A stretch of DNA of 64,000 nt from Aquimarina sp. RZ0 (GTDB lineage: Bacteria; Bacteroidota; Bacteroidia; Flavobacteriales; Flavobacteriaceae). Where the stretch lies: assembly GCF_008370685.1 (NCBI RefSeq), contig NZ_VTZU01000024.1:23000-86999 (forward strand). Direction: 5' to 3'. The notes under the pieces were generated by a model. That model was given only the letters and a program-made list of their open reading frames with translations, searched no databases and was not told where the DNA came from. Numbering within the stretch: position 1 is the first letter of the stretch; every line of letters begins with the position of its first letter. The position numbers and the translations under genes were made by a program. Below, in pieces: positions 29,528 through 38,016 of this stretch.

Positions 29528-29644
29528 ATGAAAGTTAGAGCATCAATAAAAAAGAGAAGTGCCGAGTGCAAGATTGTGCGTAGAAAAGGCCGACTTTACG
29601 TGATTAATAAAAAGAATCCTAGATTTAAACAAAGACAAGGGTAA
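29528..29644 (+). CDS. rpmJ: 50S ribosomal protein L36, zinc-free type
   Basis: A 38-residue gene. It starts [20 protein letters not shown] and ends NPRFKQRQG. Zinc-type L36 has three cysteines and a histidine; here only Cys14 is kept and the last ligand position is phenylalanine, so it cannot bind zinc in the usual way. The stop codon is two bases before rpsM. Confidence 0.97.
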   Translation: MKVRASIKKRSAECKIVRRKGRLYVINKKNPRFKQRQG

Positions 29645-29646
29645 TT

Positions 29647-30021
29647 ATGGCAAGAATTGCAGGGGTAGATATACCTAAACAAAAGCGAGGAGTTATAGCA
29701 TTGACCTATATCTTCGGAATTGGTAGAAGTAGAGCTAAAGAGATTTTAGCAGGTGCTCAAGTAGATGAGAATGCAAAAGTGTCTGACTGGGATGATGATC
29801 AGATTGGTCGTATTCGTGAAGCTGTAGGGACTTATACTATAGAAGGAGAATTGCGTTCTGAAGTTCAGTTGAATATTAAGCGTCTTATGGATATAGGATG
29901 CTATAGAGGTATACGTCATAGAGCTGGATTGCCACTAAGAGGACAACGTACTAAGAATAACTCTAGAACTCGTAAAGGAAGAAGAAAAACAGTTGCTAAC
30001 AAGAAAAAAGCAACTAAATAA
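29647..30021 (+). CDS. rpsM: 30S ribosomal protein S13
   Basis: 124 residues. S13 lies in the 30S head and bridges to L5 and P-site tRNA. Start [20 protein letters not shown], helix-two-turn-helix region, and C-terminal basic tail with [19 protein letters not shown] are all present. It heads the alpha section rpsM-rpsK-rpsD-rpoA-rplQ. Confidence 0.99.
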   Translation: MARIAGVDIPKQKRGVIALTYIFGIGRSRAKEILAGAQVDENAKVSDWDDDQIGRIREAVGTYTIEGELRSEVQLNIKRLMDIGCYRGIRHRAGLPLRGQRTKNNSRTRKGRRKTVANKKKATK

Positions 30022-30029
30022 TAAGTAGT

Positions 30030-30413
30030 ATGGCAAAGTCAACTTCAAAAAAACGTAAGGTAATTGTTGAATCTGTAGGAGAAGCGCACGTAACTGCTTC
30101 TTTTAATAATATTATCGTATCGTTAACTAATAAAAAAGGAGACGTTATTTCTTGGTCTTCAGCTGGTAAAATGGGATTTAGAGGATCCAAAAAAAATACC
30201 CCATATGCTGCTCAATTAGCAGCAGAAGATGCTTCTAAAGTTGCAATCGAAGCTGGTCTGAAGAAAGTAAAGGTATACGTTAAAGGTCCTGGAAATGGTA
30301 GAGAATCAGCAATACGTTCTCTTCATAATTCTGGAATCGAGGTATCAGAGATTATTGATGTAACTCCAATGCCGCATAACGGATGTCGTCCTCCTAAGAG
30401 ACGTAGAGTATAA
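30030..30413 (+). CDS. rpsK: 30S ribosomal protein S11
   Basis: 127 residues. S11 forms the platform of the 30S subunit and neighbours the E-site codon. The conserved segments [20 protein letters not shown] and [18 protein letters not shown] identify it; the final PPKRRRV is nearly universal. The next gene, rpsD, is separated by 138 bases that hold a possible attenuator. Confidence 0.99.
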   Translation: MAKSTSKKRKVIVESVGEAHVTASFNNIIVSLTNKKGDVISWSSAGKMGFRGSKKNTPYAAQLAAEDASKVAIEAGLKKVKVYVKGPGNGRESAIRSLHNSGIEVSEIIDVTPMPHNGCRPPKRRRV

Positions 30414-30422
30414 TAAATAGTT

Positions 30423-30531
30423 CCTGAAATGTTTCGGGATCTTTTTTATAAGATATCTAAAAAAGTAAACAAGTATCATAGAGGAATACAGGATTATCGA
30501 AGGAAAGAGACCTTAATTCATAACCCCCTCT
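30423..30531 (+). promoter_or_regulatory. candidate leader/attenuator upstream of rpsD
   Basis: First a hairpin, CCTGAAA (30423-30429) with TTTCGGG (30432-30438), then AT and a C plus six Ts: the shape of an intrinsic terminator. After it, AGAGG (30480-30484) pairs with CCTCT (30527-30531) and encloses a smaller stem AAGG/CCTT (30500-30503, 30511-30514), ending about 20 bases before the rpsD start. S4 is the known feedback regulator of the alpha operon in several bacteria, so S4 control is plausible but not shown. Confidence 0.55.
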
Positions 30532-30551
30532 GATTAATTAAATTAATAATA

Positions 30552-31157
30552 ATGGCAAGATATACTGGTCCAAAAACTAAAATCGCTCGTAAGTTTGGAG
30601 AAGCGATATTCGGAGACGATAAGTCTTTCGATAAAAGAAATTACCCTCCTGGTCAACACGGAAATAATAGACGTAGAGGTAAAAAAAGTGAGTATGCTAT
30701 CCAGTTGATGGAAAAGCAAAAAGCAAAATATACCTATGGTGTTCTGGAACGTCAATTTCGTAATATGTTCGAAAAAGCTACGAGATCTCAGGGAATTACA
30801 GGTGAAGTATTACTTCAATTATGTGAGTCTCGTTTGGATAATGTAGCATTCAGAATGGGATTGGCAAACTCTCGTAGAGGTGCTAGACAATTAGTTTCGC
30901 ACAGACATATTACAGTAAATGGTGAATTGGTAAATATTCCTTCTTATCAATTAAAACCTGGTGATGTCGTGGGAGTTAGAGAAAAATCAAAATCATTAGA
31001 AGTTATCCAGAATTCACTTGCTAATAATAGTAAAGTATATGAGTGGATTACTTTTAATAATGACACTAAACAAGGTACATTCGTATCTGTTCCGGCTAGA
31101 ATACAGATTCCGGAAAATATCAATGAACAATTCATCGTCGAATTATATTCGAAGTAA
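30552..31157 (+). CDS. rpsD: 30S ribosomal protein S4
   Basis: 201 residues. S4 starts 30S body assembly and affects decoding accuracy. It begins [20 protein letters not shown] and includes the S4 RNA-binding domain with [20 protein letters not shown] and [15 protein letters not shown]. No N-terminal zinc knuckle is present. It lies 24 bases before rpoA, in the usual order. Confidence 0.99.
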   Translation: MARYTGPKTKIARKFGEAIFGDDKSFDKRNYPPGQHGNNRRRGKKSEYAIQLMEKQKAKYTYGVLERQFRNMFEKATRSQGITGEVLLQLCESRLDNVAFRMGLANSRRGARQLVSHRHITVNGELVNIPSYQLKPGDVVGVREKSKSLEVIQNSLANNSKVYEWITFNNDTKQGTFVSVPARIQIPENINEQFIVELYSK

Positions 31158-31181
31158 TTAACTCTAAGAAGAAACAGTAAT

Positions 31182-32174
31182 ATGGCAATATTAAATTTTC
31201 AGAAGCCCGATAAAGTTATCATGATCGACTCTAGTGAGTTTGATGGTAAATTTGAATTTAGACCATTAGAACCTGGGTATGGATTGACAGTTGGTAACGC
31301 TTTGCGAAGAGTTTTGCTATCTTCTTTGGAGGGATTCGCTATTACTTCTTTAAGAATCGAAGGAGTAGATCATGAATTTTCAACTATTTCTGGAGTTGTA
31401 GAAGATGTAACTGAGATTATCCTGAATCTTAAACAAGTACGTTTTAAGCGTCAGATAGAAGATATAGATAATGAGTCAGTTACTATTTCAATTTCGGGTC
31501 AAGAGCAATTGACAGCTGGTGATTTCCAGAAATTTATATCAGGTTTTCAAGTCCTTAATCCGGATTTGATTATTTGTAATATGGATAAGAAAATAGCTCT
31601 TAATCTAGAAATTACAATAGAAAAAGGTAGAGGGTATGTGCCAGCTGAGGAAAATAAAAAGGCAAATGCTCCTATAGGGACTATTTTTACAGATTCTATT
31701 TATACGCCAATTAAGAATGTAAAATATAGTATTGAGAATTATCGTGTAGAGCAGAAAACGGATTATGAGAAGTTGGTTTTTGAAATTGTATCTGATGGAT
31801 CTATTCATCCTAAAGATGCCTTAACAGAAGCGGCAAAAATCTTGATCCATCACTTTATGCTATTCTCTGATGAGCGCATCACACTAGAAGCTGATGAAAT
31901 TGCTCAAACTGAAACATATGATGAAGAATCTTTACATATGAGACAGTTGTTAAAAACTAAGTTAATCGATATGGATCTTTCTGTAAGAGCACTTAATTGT
32001 TTAAAAGCGGCAGAAGTAGATACATTAGGTGACCTGGTATCTTACAATAAAAATGATTTAATGAAGTTCCGTAACTTTGGTAAGAAATCTTTGACTGAGC
32101 TAGAAGAACTAGTGAATGTAAAAGGGCTTAATTTTGGGATGGATCTTTCAAAGTATAAATTAGATAAAGACTAA
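31182..32174 (+). CDS. rpoA: DNA-directed RNA polymerase subunit alpha
   Basis: 330 residues. The N-terminal domain (about 1-235) dimerises and holds beta and beta-prime; it shows [20 protein letters not shown]. The C-terminal domain (about 255-325) contacts upstream DNA and activators; it shows [20 protein letters not shown] and [13 protein letters not shown]. The linker is acidic. Normal length and position. Confidence 0.99.
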   Translation: MAILNFQKPDKVIMIDSSEFDGKFEFRPLEPGYGLTVGNALRRVLLSSLEGFAITSLRIEGVDHEFSTISGVVEDVTEIILNLKQVRFKRQIEDIDNESVTISISGQEQLTAGDFQKFISGFQVLNPDLIICNMDKKIALNLEITIEKGRGYVPAEENKKANAPIGTIFTDSIYTPIKNVKYSIENYRVEQKTDYEKLVFEIVSDGSIHPKDALTEAAKILIHHFMLFSDERITLEADEIAQTETYDEESLHMRQLLKTKLIDMDLSVRALNCLKAAEVDTLGDLVSYNKNDLMKFRNFGKKSLTELEELVNVKGLNFGMDLSKYKLDKD

Positions 32175-32176
32175 TA

Positions 32177-32218
32177 CATCATATTTTGCTCCTCATAATG
32201 AGTTGAAGCAAGATGATG
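32177..32218 (+). promoter_or_regulatory. stem-loop between rpoA and rplQ
   Basis: CATCAT/ATGATG, then TTGCT/AGCAA, then CTC/GAG around an ATAAT loop make one long interrupted hairpin that fills most of the 60-base gap. No T-run follows. It could tune L17 synthesis relative to alpha, or be a processing site. Confidence 0.45.
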
Positions 32219-32234
32219 ATTAAATTAAAATGTC

Positions 32235-32714
32235 ATGAGACACGGAAAAAAAATAAATCACTTAGGAAGAAAAACTGCACATCGTAAAGCAATGCTTGCG
32301 AATATGGCTTGTTCTCTTATAGAACATAAGCGAATAAATACTACAGTTGCAAAAGCGAAAGCATTAAAGCAATTTATAGAGCCATTAGTAACAAAGTCTA
32401 AAGAAGATACTACCCATAACCGTCGTATCGTTTTTAGTAGATTGCGTGATAAATATGCAGTTGCAGAATTATTTAGAGATGTAGCAGCCAAAGTGGGAGA
32501 CAGACCAGGAGGATATACAAGAATTATAAAACTTGGAAATCGTTTAGGTGATAACGCTGACATGGCAATGATCGAATTAGTGGATTACAATGAATTATAT
32601 AATGCAGGTAAGCCAACTAAGAAGAAATCTACAAGAAGAGGTAGAACAAAGAAAACAGATGCTACTCCGGTAGCTCCAGTTACCAAAACTGCTAGTTCTG
32701 AAGAAGAAGAATAA
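32235..32714 (+). CDS. rplQ: 50S ribosomal protein L17 with charged C-terminal tail
   Basis: 159 residues against about 120-130 in many bacteria. The core ([20 protein letters not shown] to [12 protein letters not shown]) is ordinary L17, a protein near the tunnel exit. The last ~35 residues are a low-complexity tail, first Lys/Arg-rich then ending EEEE; extended tails are common in Bacteroidota. It is the final gene of the block and is followed by a strong terminator. Confidence 0.98.
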   Translation: MRHGKKINHLGRKTAHRKAMLANMACSLIEHKRINTTVAKAKALKQFIEPLVTKSKEDTTHNRRIVFSRLRDKYAVAELFRDVAAKVGDRPGGYTRIIKLGNRLGDNADMAMIELVDYNELYNAGKPTKKKSTRRGRTKKTDATPVAPVTKTASSEEEE

Positions 32715-32740
32715 ATATTATTCTTAATACAATACAAATA

Positions 32741-32775
32741 AAAAAGGGCAATCAATTTATTGATTGCCCTTTTTT
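32741..32775 (+). terminator. intrinsic terminator of the ribosomal block
   Basis: GGGCAATCAA (32746-32755) pairs perfectly with TTGATTGCCC (32760-32769), with five As before and six Ts after. This ends the long transcript begun at rpsL. Confidence 0.95.
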
Positions 32776-33003
32776 ATTTATCATCATCTAATTGTTTAAC
32801 ACAGATTATGCATTGAAACTTCGTTATGAAGCTTTGAGATACAATAAACACTGACTTTTTCTCGGTTTTAGCATAGCAGTTTATCCTGAACTGTGACGAG
32901 GGCTACGGTGAAATCAAAAAAAAGCAGCAAAGTGATAGTGTTTTCAGTAGCTCAGAACTGTAATAGATTTTCCAATGTATAATCTGGGTTTAATGATTTG
33001 CTT

Positions 33004-33651
33004 TTATCTATAACCAGTCATTGTAATACCTGCTTTGTCAGCTCGGTTGCCAGGAAAAGGAAAATTTCTAGCCTGATGTTTTGAGTTCAGATATCCACTA
33101 AAAATTCTGTGAAAACCATGTCTTTGAGCAGCTATGAAGGCGAGAATATCAGCACCTCCTCTAATAACTTTATAACTTTTAAAAGGTCTTAGATTTGTCA
33201 GATATAGACTTTTTTTTCTATATTTAGATTTTTTGTCTACACGCAGAGTGTACGTTCGATGAGATCCTCTAGCATGCTTCTTTTTCCATAATCTTAATTT
33301 GATAATTTTGTACCTTGCGTTTTTATTAACGCTTTCATATTTAGTAGTTAATTCAAGATCATAAGCTTCTACTTCCTTTTCTGTGTCAAAAGCAAATGCG
33401 CCATATTCTTCTGAGTATGAAATATAAAGGTTATCAGGATCTGCCACTTTTTCTAGGGATTCAATATTATCATATACAATCCCTTTATAATTGTATGCGG
33501 TATTTTTAAATGGATCAGTTTCTTCCTCAATATTTGATGTTTGAATATCACTGTTTTCAACGGGGATACTTTCATCTTCAGTACTACAGCTATTAAAAAA
33601 TAGCATAAAAGCTGATAATACTAGTCCAAGTAATAAATTCGATTTTTTCAT
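33004..33651 (-). CDS. lipoprotein of unknown function with basic C-terminal half
   Basis: 215 residues with a lipoprotein signal (MKKSNLLLGLVLSAFMLFFNSC, lipobox FNSC). The first 60 mature residues are acidic (STEDESIPVENSD). The second half is strongly basic and aromatic (KLRLWKKKHARGSHRTYTLR, then GYLNSKHQARNFPFPGNRAD). I do not recognise the family. A charge switch of this kind could suit binding to nucleic acid or anionic polymer, but that is only a thought. It lies alone, convergent with rplQ, next to the mobile-element graveyard. Confidence 0.65.
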   Translation of the reverse strand: MKKSNLLLGLVLSAFMLFFNSCSTEDESIPVENSDIQTSNIEEETDPFKNTAYNYKGIVYDNIESLEKVADPDNLYISYSEEYGAFAFDTEKEVEAYDLELTTKYESVNKNARYKIIKLRLWKKKHARGSHRTYTLRVDKKSKYRKKSLYLTNLRPFKSYKVIRGGADILAFIAAQRHGFHRIFSGYLNSKHQARNFPFPGNRADKAGITMTGYR

Positions 33652-33812
33652 AAAATTAGGTTTTAATATTTGATTAATAATTTCTTGTGCAGCTACACTT
33701 AATAAACAATTTGATTAGTTTTATCCCTACATTTAGTAAACAACATTCCTTAGCTTTACTCAACTTATTTCAAAAGTATTCAACAGAATAAATCTCTTAA
33801 GTATTTGAAATT

Positions 33813-33974
33813 ATACGATTTATAACTAAAAATTTCGTATATTCATCCTTTCTTTTTCCTTTCTACTTCGTTTAAAAAATAAACCGTAGCTATAGCTATG
33901 CTTGATTTTTTTGCCTTGCATAAAGAAAAAATAGTTCAATGAATCTATACGAATTTTTTAATCACAAATCGTAT
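33813..33974. mobile_element. MITE-like element, about 160 bp, with 28-bp terminal inverted repeats
   Basis: The ends, 33813-33840 and 33947-33974, are inverted repeats of each other (about 24 of 28 positions), both starting ATACGATTT when read inward or in complement. Each end can itself fold (ATACGA...TCGTAT). The centre has the palindrome TAGCTATAGCTA and no coding capacity. TTA flanks both sides, a possible 3-bp target duplication. A second copy, about 97% identical over at least 120 bases and inverted, lies at the window end inside a transposase gene. No transposase is inside the element, so it would be moved in trans. Confidence 0.75.
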
Positions 33975-34093
33975 TAAACATTTTAAAAAAAAAATCAATT
34001 TTTAAAAAAAATCAAATTCAGTGCTAAATTGTTCATATAAATGGCCATAAAACAACGAAGTGATTTTTGATCACACTTTAGAGCAATCAAGGT

Positions 34094-34233
34094 CAGATCT
34101 TTTGGTTAACAAATAATACTAGCGCTAAACAAGTTGCAATTGAAAGGAACAATTTGGCGAGTGGAATTTACTTTTTCAAGTCTCTGCTTCGGATACACAA
34201 TTAATGAAAAATGGTAAACTGATAATTGATTAA
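34094..34233 (+). pseudogene. remnant of a T9SS type A C-terminal sorting domain
   Basis: Reading forward, one frame gives NTSAKQVAIERNNLASGIYF, a clear piece of a Por-secretion (T9SS) sorting domain. At about 34178 the frame shifts by one base, fitting loss of one A, and continues VSASDTQLMKNGKLIID then stop. Nothing of the parent protein's main domain is visible upstream; the MITE-like element lies about 120 bases before it. This is a dead 3' end of a secreted-protein gene. Confidence 0.75.
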
Positions 34234-34358
34234 AATATCTTCTGAGCGCAACAAAAAAGAGTAATTAATTTGATTTGTTTTTTGCCCTGATAAGATAAAA
34301 ATTCAGATAAAAAGAAATGAATTATTAATCGTTAGGGTAATTAGTTTGCATAAAAGCT

Positions 34359-34634
34359 TTAGGTGGCGTATCTGGCGTGCTTACGGTGTAAATATTTGAT
34401 CAATTGCGGTTTATCTTTCTTCCTTTTTTTTATAAACCCTTTGATATTTTCTTTGAGTTGCTCTTTGCTAATGGCTCTTTTCTTTCCAATGATATTGGTT
34501 TTGAAATCTTGATTCACATATTCTTGCGGATTGAGTTCTGGAGAATAGGGAGGAATAAAGAACATTTCTATCTTATCTTTGTGTAGTTCTAACCATTGCT
34601 CTATTTTTTTTGTTTTATGAGAAGAATGATTATC
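34359..34634 (-). pseudogene. IS630-family transposase C-terminal remnant
   Basis: An open frame of 91 codons without its own start begins DNHSSHKTKKIEQWLELHKD and continues into FFIPPYSPELNPQEYVNQDF. DNHxxHK and PxYSPELNPxE are the second and third parts of the IS630/Tc1-mariner DDE core. The N-terminal two thirds, including the first Asp, is missing. The upstream side is replaced by a fragment of a different element. Its ATG at 34565 is internal to the old frame. Not expected to be active. Confidence 0.85.
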
Positions 34635-34653
34635 GGTTCGGAGTTACTACATT

Positions 34654-34830
34654 TGGATGGACATTAAGTTAAGCTTAAAAGATATAGTTTTGAGCATTTG
34701 TGAAAACAACAAGAAGAAATATTTACAATGATATCTAAATGAATTTGTCTACAAACTCAATAGAAGATATTTTGGGGAACGAATCTTCGACAGACTTGTA
34801 ATAGCAAGTATTACAGCAAGTGGGCAATAA
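34654..34830 (+). pseudogene. IS1595-family (ISXO2-like) transposase C-terminal remnant
   Basis: The forward frame reads WMDIKLSLKDIVLSICENNK, KKYLQ, an in-frame TGA, then YLNEFVYKLNRRYFGERIFD, RLVIASITASGQ and stop. The KKYLQxYLxEFxYxxNRR pattern is the C-terminal hallmark of ISXO2-like DDE transposases. Only about 58 codons remain and an internal stop is present. It butts against the IS630 remnant in opposite orientation, so two insertions and deletions have met here. Confidence 0.75.
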
Positions 34831-34913
34831 ACGGATGTACATAAATTAATTATTATCCTATTTATATATGATTAAAAAAATGCCTGAGAGTTTAAAAAAA
34901 TAATTATTTACTG

Positions 34914-34921
34914 TACTTTTG
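34914..34921 (+). promoter_or_regulatory. −7 promoter element of carA
   Basis: TACTTTTG matches TAnnTTTG. A TTTA about 20 bases upstream is a poor −33 match. The start point would lie near 34928, leaving a leader of about 90 nt before carA. Confidence 0.6.
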
Positions 34922-35015
34922 CGCAGATTTATTCGTAACGAATTAAGTCTGTTAAATAAAAAAGAAGAGTTATATAAAACGTAATTGTTTTATACCCTAA
35001 AAAAAGGAGAAAAAT

Positions 35016-36125
35016 ATGAAATATCAATCTCGAAAAAAGGCTATTGTTTTATTGGCTGATGGTACCGTTTTTTATGGAAAAGCTGTAGGACGAGAAGGAA
35101 CCGCTTTTGGTGAAGTATGCTTTAATACAGGTATGACAGGGTATCAGGAGATCTTTACCGATCCATCATATTACGGACAATTAATGGTGACTACCAATGC
35201 GCATATTGGTAATTACGGAACCAATGATGAAGAGATAGAATCTGATTCAATAAAAATTGCTGGTCTTATCGTAAAGAATTTTAGTTATGAATTTTCAAGA
35301 GATTTGGCAGATGGTTCTTTACAGGAGTTTTTAGAGAAACATAATTTATTGGCTATTTCTGATGTGGATACACGAGCTTTGGTAAGTTATATACGAGATA
35401 ACGGAGCAATGAATGCTTTGATTTCGACAGAAGTAGATGATGTAGAGTCATTAAAACAGCAGTTGGCAGCAGTGCCAGATATGAATGGGCTAGAGTTGGC
35501 TTCAAAAGTTTCTACAAAAGAACCTTATTTTTATGGAGACCCGAATGCTACTTATAAAATATCAGCATTGGATATTGGAGTTAAAAAAAATATTCTGCGT
35601 AATCTTGCAAAACGAGATGCTTATATTAAGGTTTTTCCATATAATGCAACCTATGAAGAAATGAGCGAATGGCAACCAGACGGTTATTTTTTATCTAATG
35701 GACCGGGAGATCCTGAACCTCTTTCTGCTGCAATAGACACTGCAAAAGAAATACTAAAAAGAGATTTGCCATTATTTGGGATATGCCTGGGGCATCAGGT
35801 AATTGGTCTTGCTAATGGAATCAGCACTTATAAAATGCATCACGGGCATAGAGGTATCAATCATCCCGTAAAAAACCTACTCACAGGCAAAGGAGAAATT
35901 ACTTCTCAAAATCATGGCTTTGCTATTAATAGAGAGGAAACAGAGAAACATGCGGATATAGAGATCACTCATGTGCATTTGAATGATAATACCGTTGCAG
36001 GGATAAAAATGAATAGTAAAAATTGTTTTTCAGTACAATATCATCCCGAAGCTAGTCCTGGCCCAAATGATTCTACCTATCTGTTTGATCAGTTTATAAC
36101 TAATATTAAAAGTGCAAAAGGATAG
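35016..36125 (+). CDS. carA: carbamoyl-phosphate synthase small subunit
   Basis: 369 residues. CarA hydrolyses glutamine and passes ammonia to CarB, feeding pyrimidine and arginine synthesis. The N-terminal domain (1-150) has GTAFGEVCFNTGMTGYQEIF; the class I amidotransferase domain holds the nucleophile in FGICLGHQVIGLA (Cys near 256) and the His/Glu pair in QYHPEASPGP (near 343 and 345). carB is not in the window. The placement between rplQ and eno is seen in related Flavobacteriia. Confidence 0.98.
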   Translation: MKYQSRKKAIVLLADGTVFYGKAVGREGTAFGEVCFNTGMTGYQEIFTDPSYYGQLMVTTNAHIGNYGTNDEEIESDSIKIAGLIVKNFSYEFSRDLADGSLQEFLEKHNLLAISDVDTRALVSYIRDNGAMNALISTEVDDVESLKQQLAAVPDMNGLELASKVSTKEPYFYGDPNATYKISALDIGVKKNILRNLAKRDAYIKVFPYNATYEEMSEWQPDGYFLSNGPGDPEPLSAAIDTAKEILKRDLPLFGICLGHQVIGLANGISTYKMHHGHRGINHPVKNLLTGKGEITSQNHGFAINREETEKHADIEITHVHLNDNTVAGIKMNSKNCFSVQYHPEASPGPNDSTYLFDQFITNIKSAKG

Positions 36126-36290
36126 TGACAAAATTTTAGTTTTTATTGCAAATCTAAAATTGATTTAACAATATGTTTGTCTATAACGTTATAGTTGATA
36201 ACTTGGTAGATCTGTATGGATTTGTGCAATAAATTAAGAGCTTTTAGAAGGTATTAGAATTTATCGGTTTTGTATATTGCGAAGAATTAA

Positions 36291-37607
<1,317 letters not shown>

Positions 37608-37659
37608 AAAATTACCGATAGAAGGGTTTGATTGAAGAAAAATCATCAAATCGATCGAA

Positions 37660-37782
37660 ATGATAGATGCAAAAGTTATAAAAGGGATTCAGTTTTTAGG
37701 TCAAATAATAACGAATCTTGAAAGCGCCTTTCTTTTGTCAGATGATTCGATGGATGCTATTTTTGTTTCGAATTCAGGTTAA
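37660..37782 (+). CDS. possible small protein of 40 residues
   Basis: An ATG-started frame gives MIDAKVIKGIQFLGQIITNL and then ESAFLLSDDSMDAIFVSNSG before the stop. Composition looks protein-like (hydrophobic middle, acidic end), but no family is recognised and there is no obvious promoter. It lies between eno and the eno terminator and could be cotranscribed with eno, or be chance. Confidence 0.25.
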   Translation: MIDAKVIKGIQFLGQIITNLESAFLLSDDSMDAIFVSNSG

Positions 37783-37810
37783 AATAATCAAACAGATTAC
37801 ATATTTATAA

Positions 37811-37842
37811 AAGAAGCTCACTCTCAAAAGTGAGCTTCTTTT
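37811..37842. terminator. hairpin downstream of eno
   Basis: A perfect 12-bp stem, AAGAAGCTCACT with AGTGAGCTTCTT, around a CTCAAA loop. The A/T-rich ends give short T tracts on both strands, so it may serve as a bidirectional terminator. Confidence 0.8.
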
Positions 37843-38016
37843 GTTATAAAATGATGTTTTTGATGTTTTTGATGTTTTTTTTCGGGTTTTTAAAGGGGTT
37901 AAAGGGTTAAAAAACTGTTTTTTACGGTAAAATATGGTATTTTAACTTATTTTAACTATTTTAGAAGGCTGGTTAAGTAATTTTTAATAATTTCGCGAAC
38001 CAAAAAAACATATTAT
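37843..38016. repeat. short 9-bp triplicate and AT-rich upstream region of the surface protein gene
   Basis: GATGTTTTT occurs three times in a row (37853-37879). The rest of the gap is T-rich and must contain the promoter of the large surface protein; TAATTTCG near 37990 is the closest −7-like sequence. No coding frame is seen. Confidence 0.4.

Noticed and set aside
32258..32563. Minus-strand frame of 101 codons inside rplQ
   Set aside because: Antisense shadow of a conserved ribosomal gene, no independent signal.
15478..32714. Possible tRNA genes in the ribosomal block gaps
   Set aside because: The five larger gaps fold into simple hairpins but none has a cloverleaf, a T-loop GTTCRA motif in place, or an acceptor stem with CCA.
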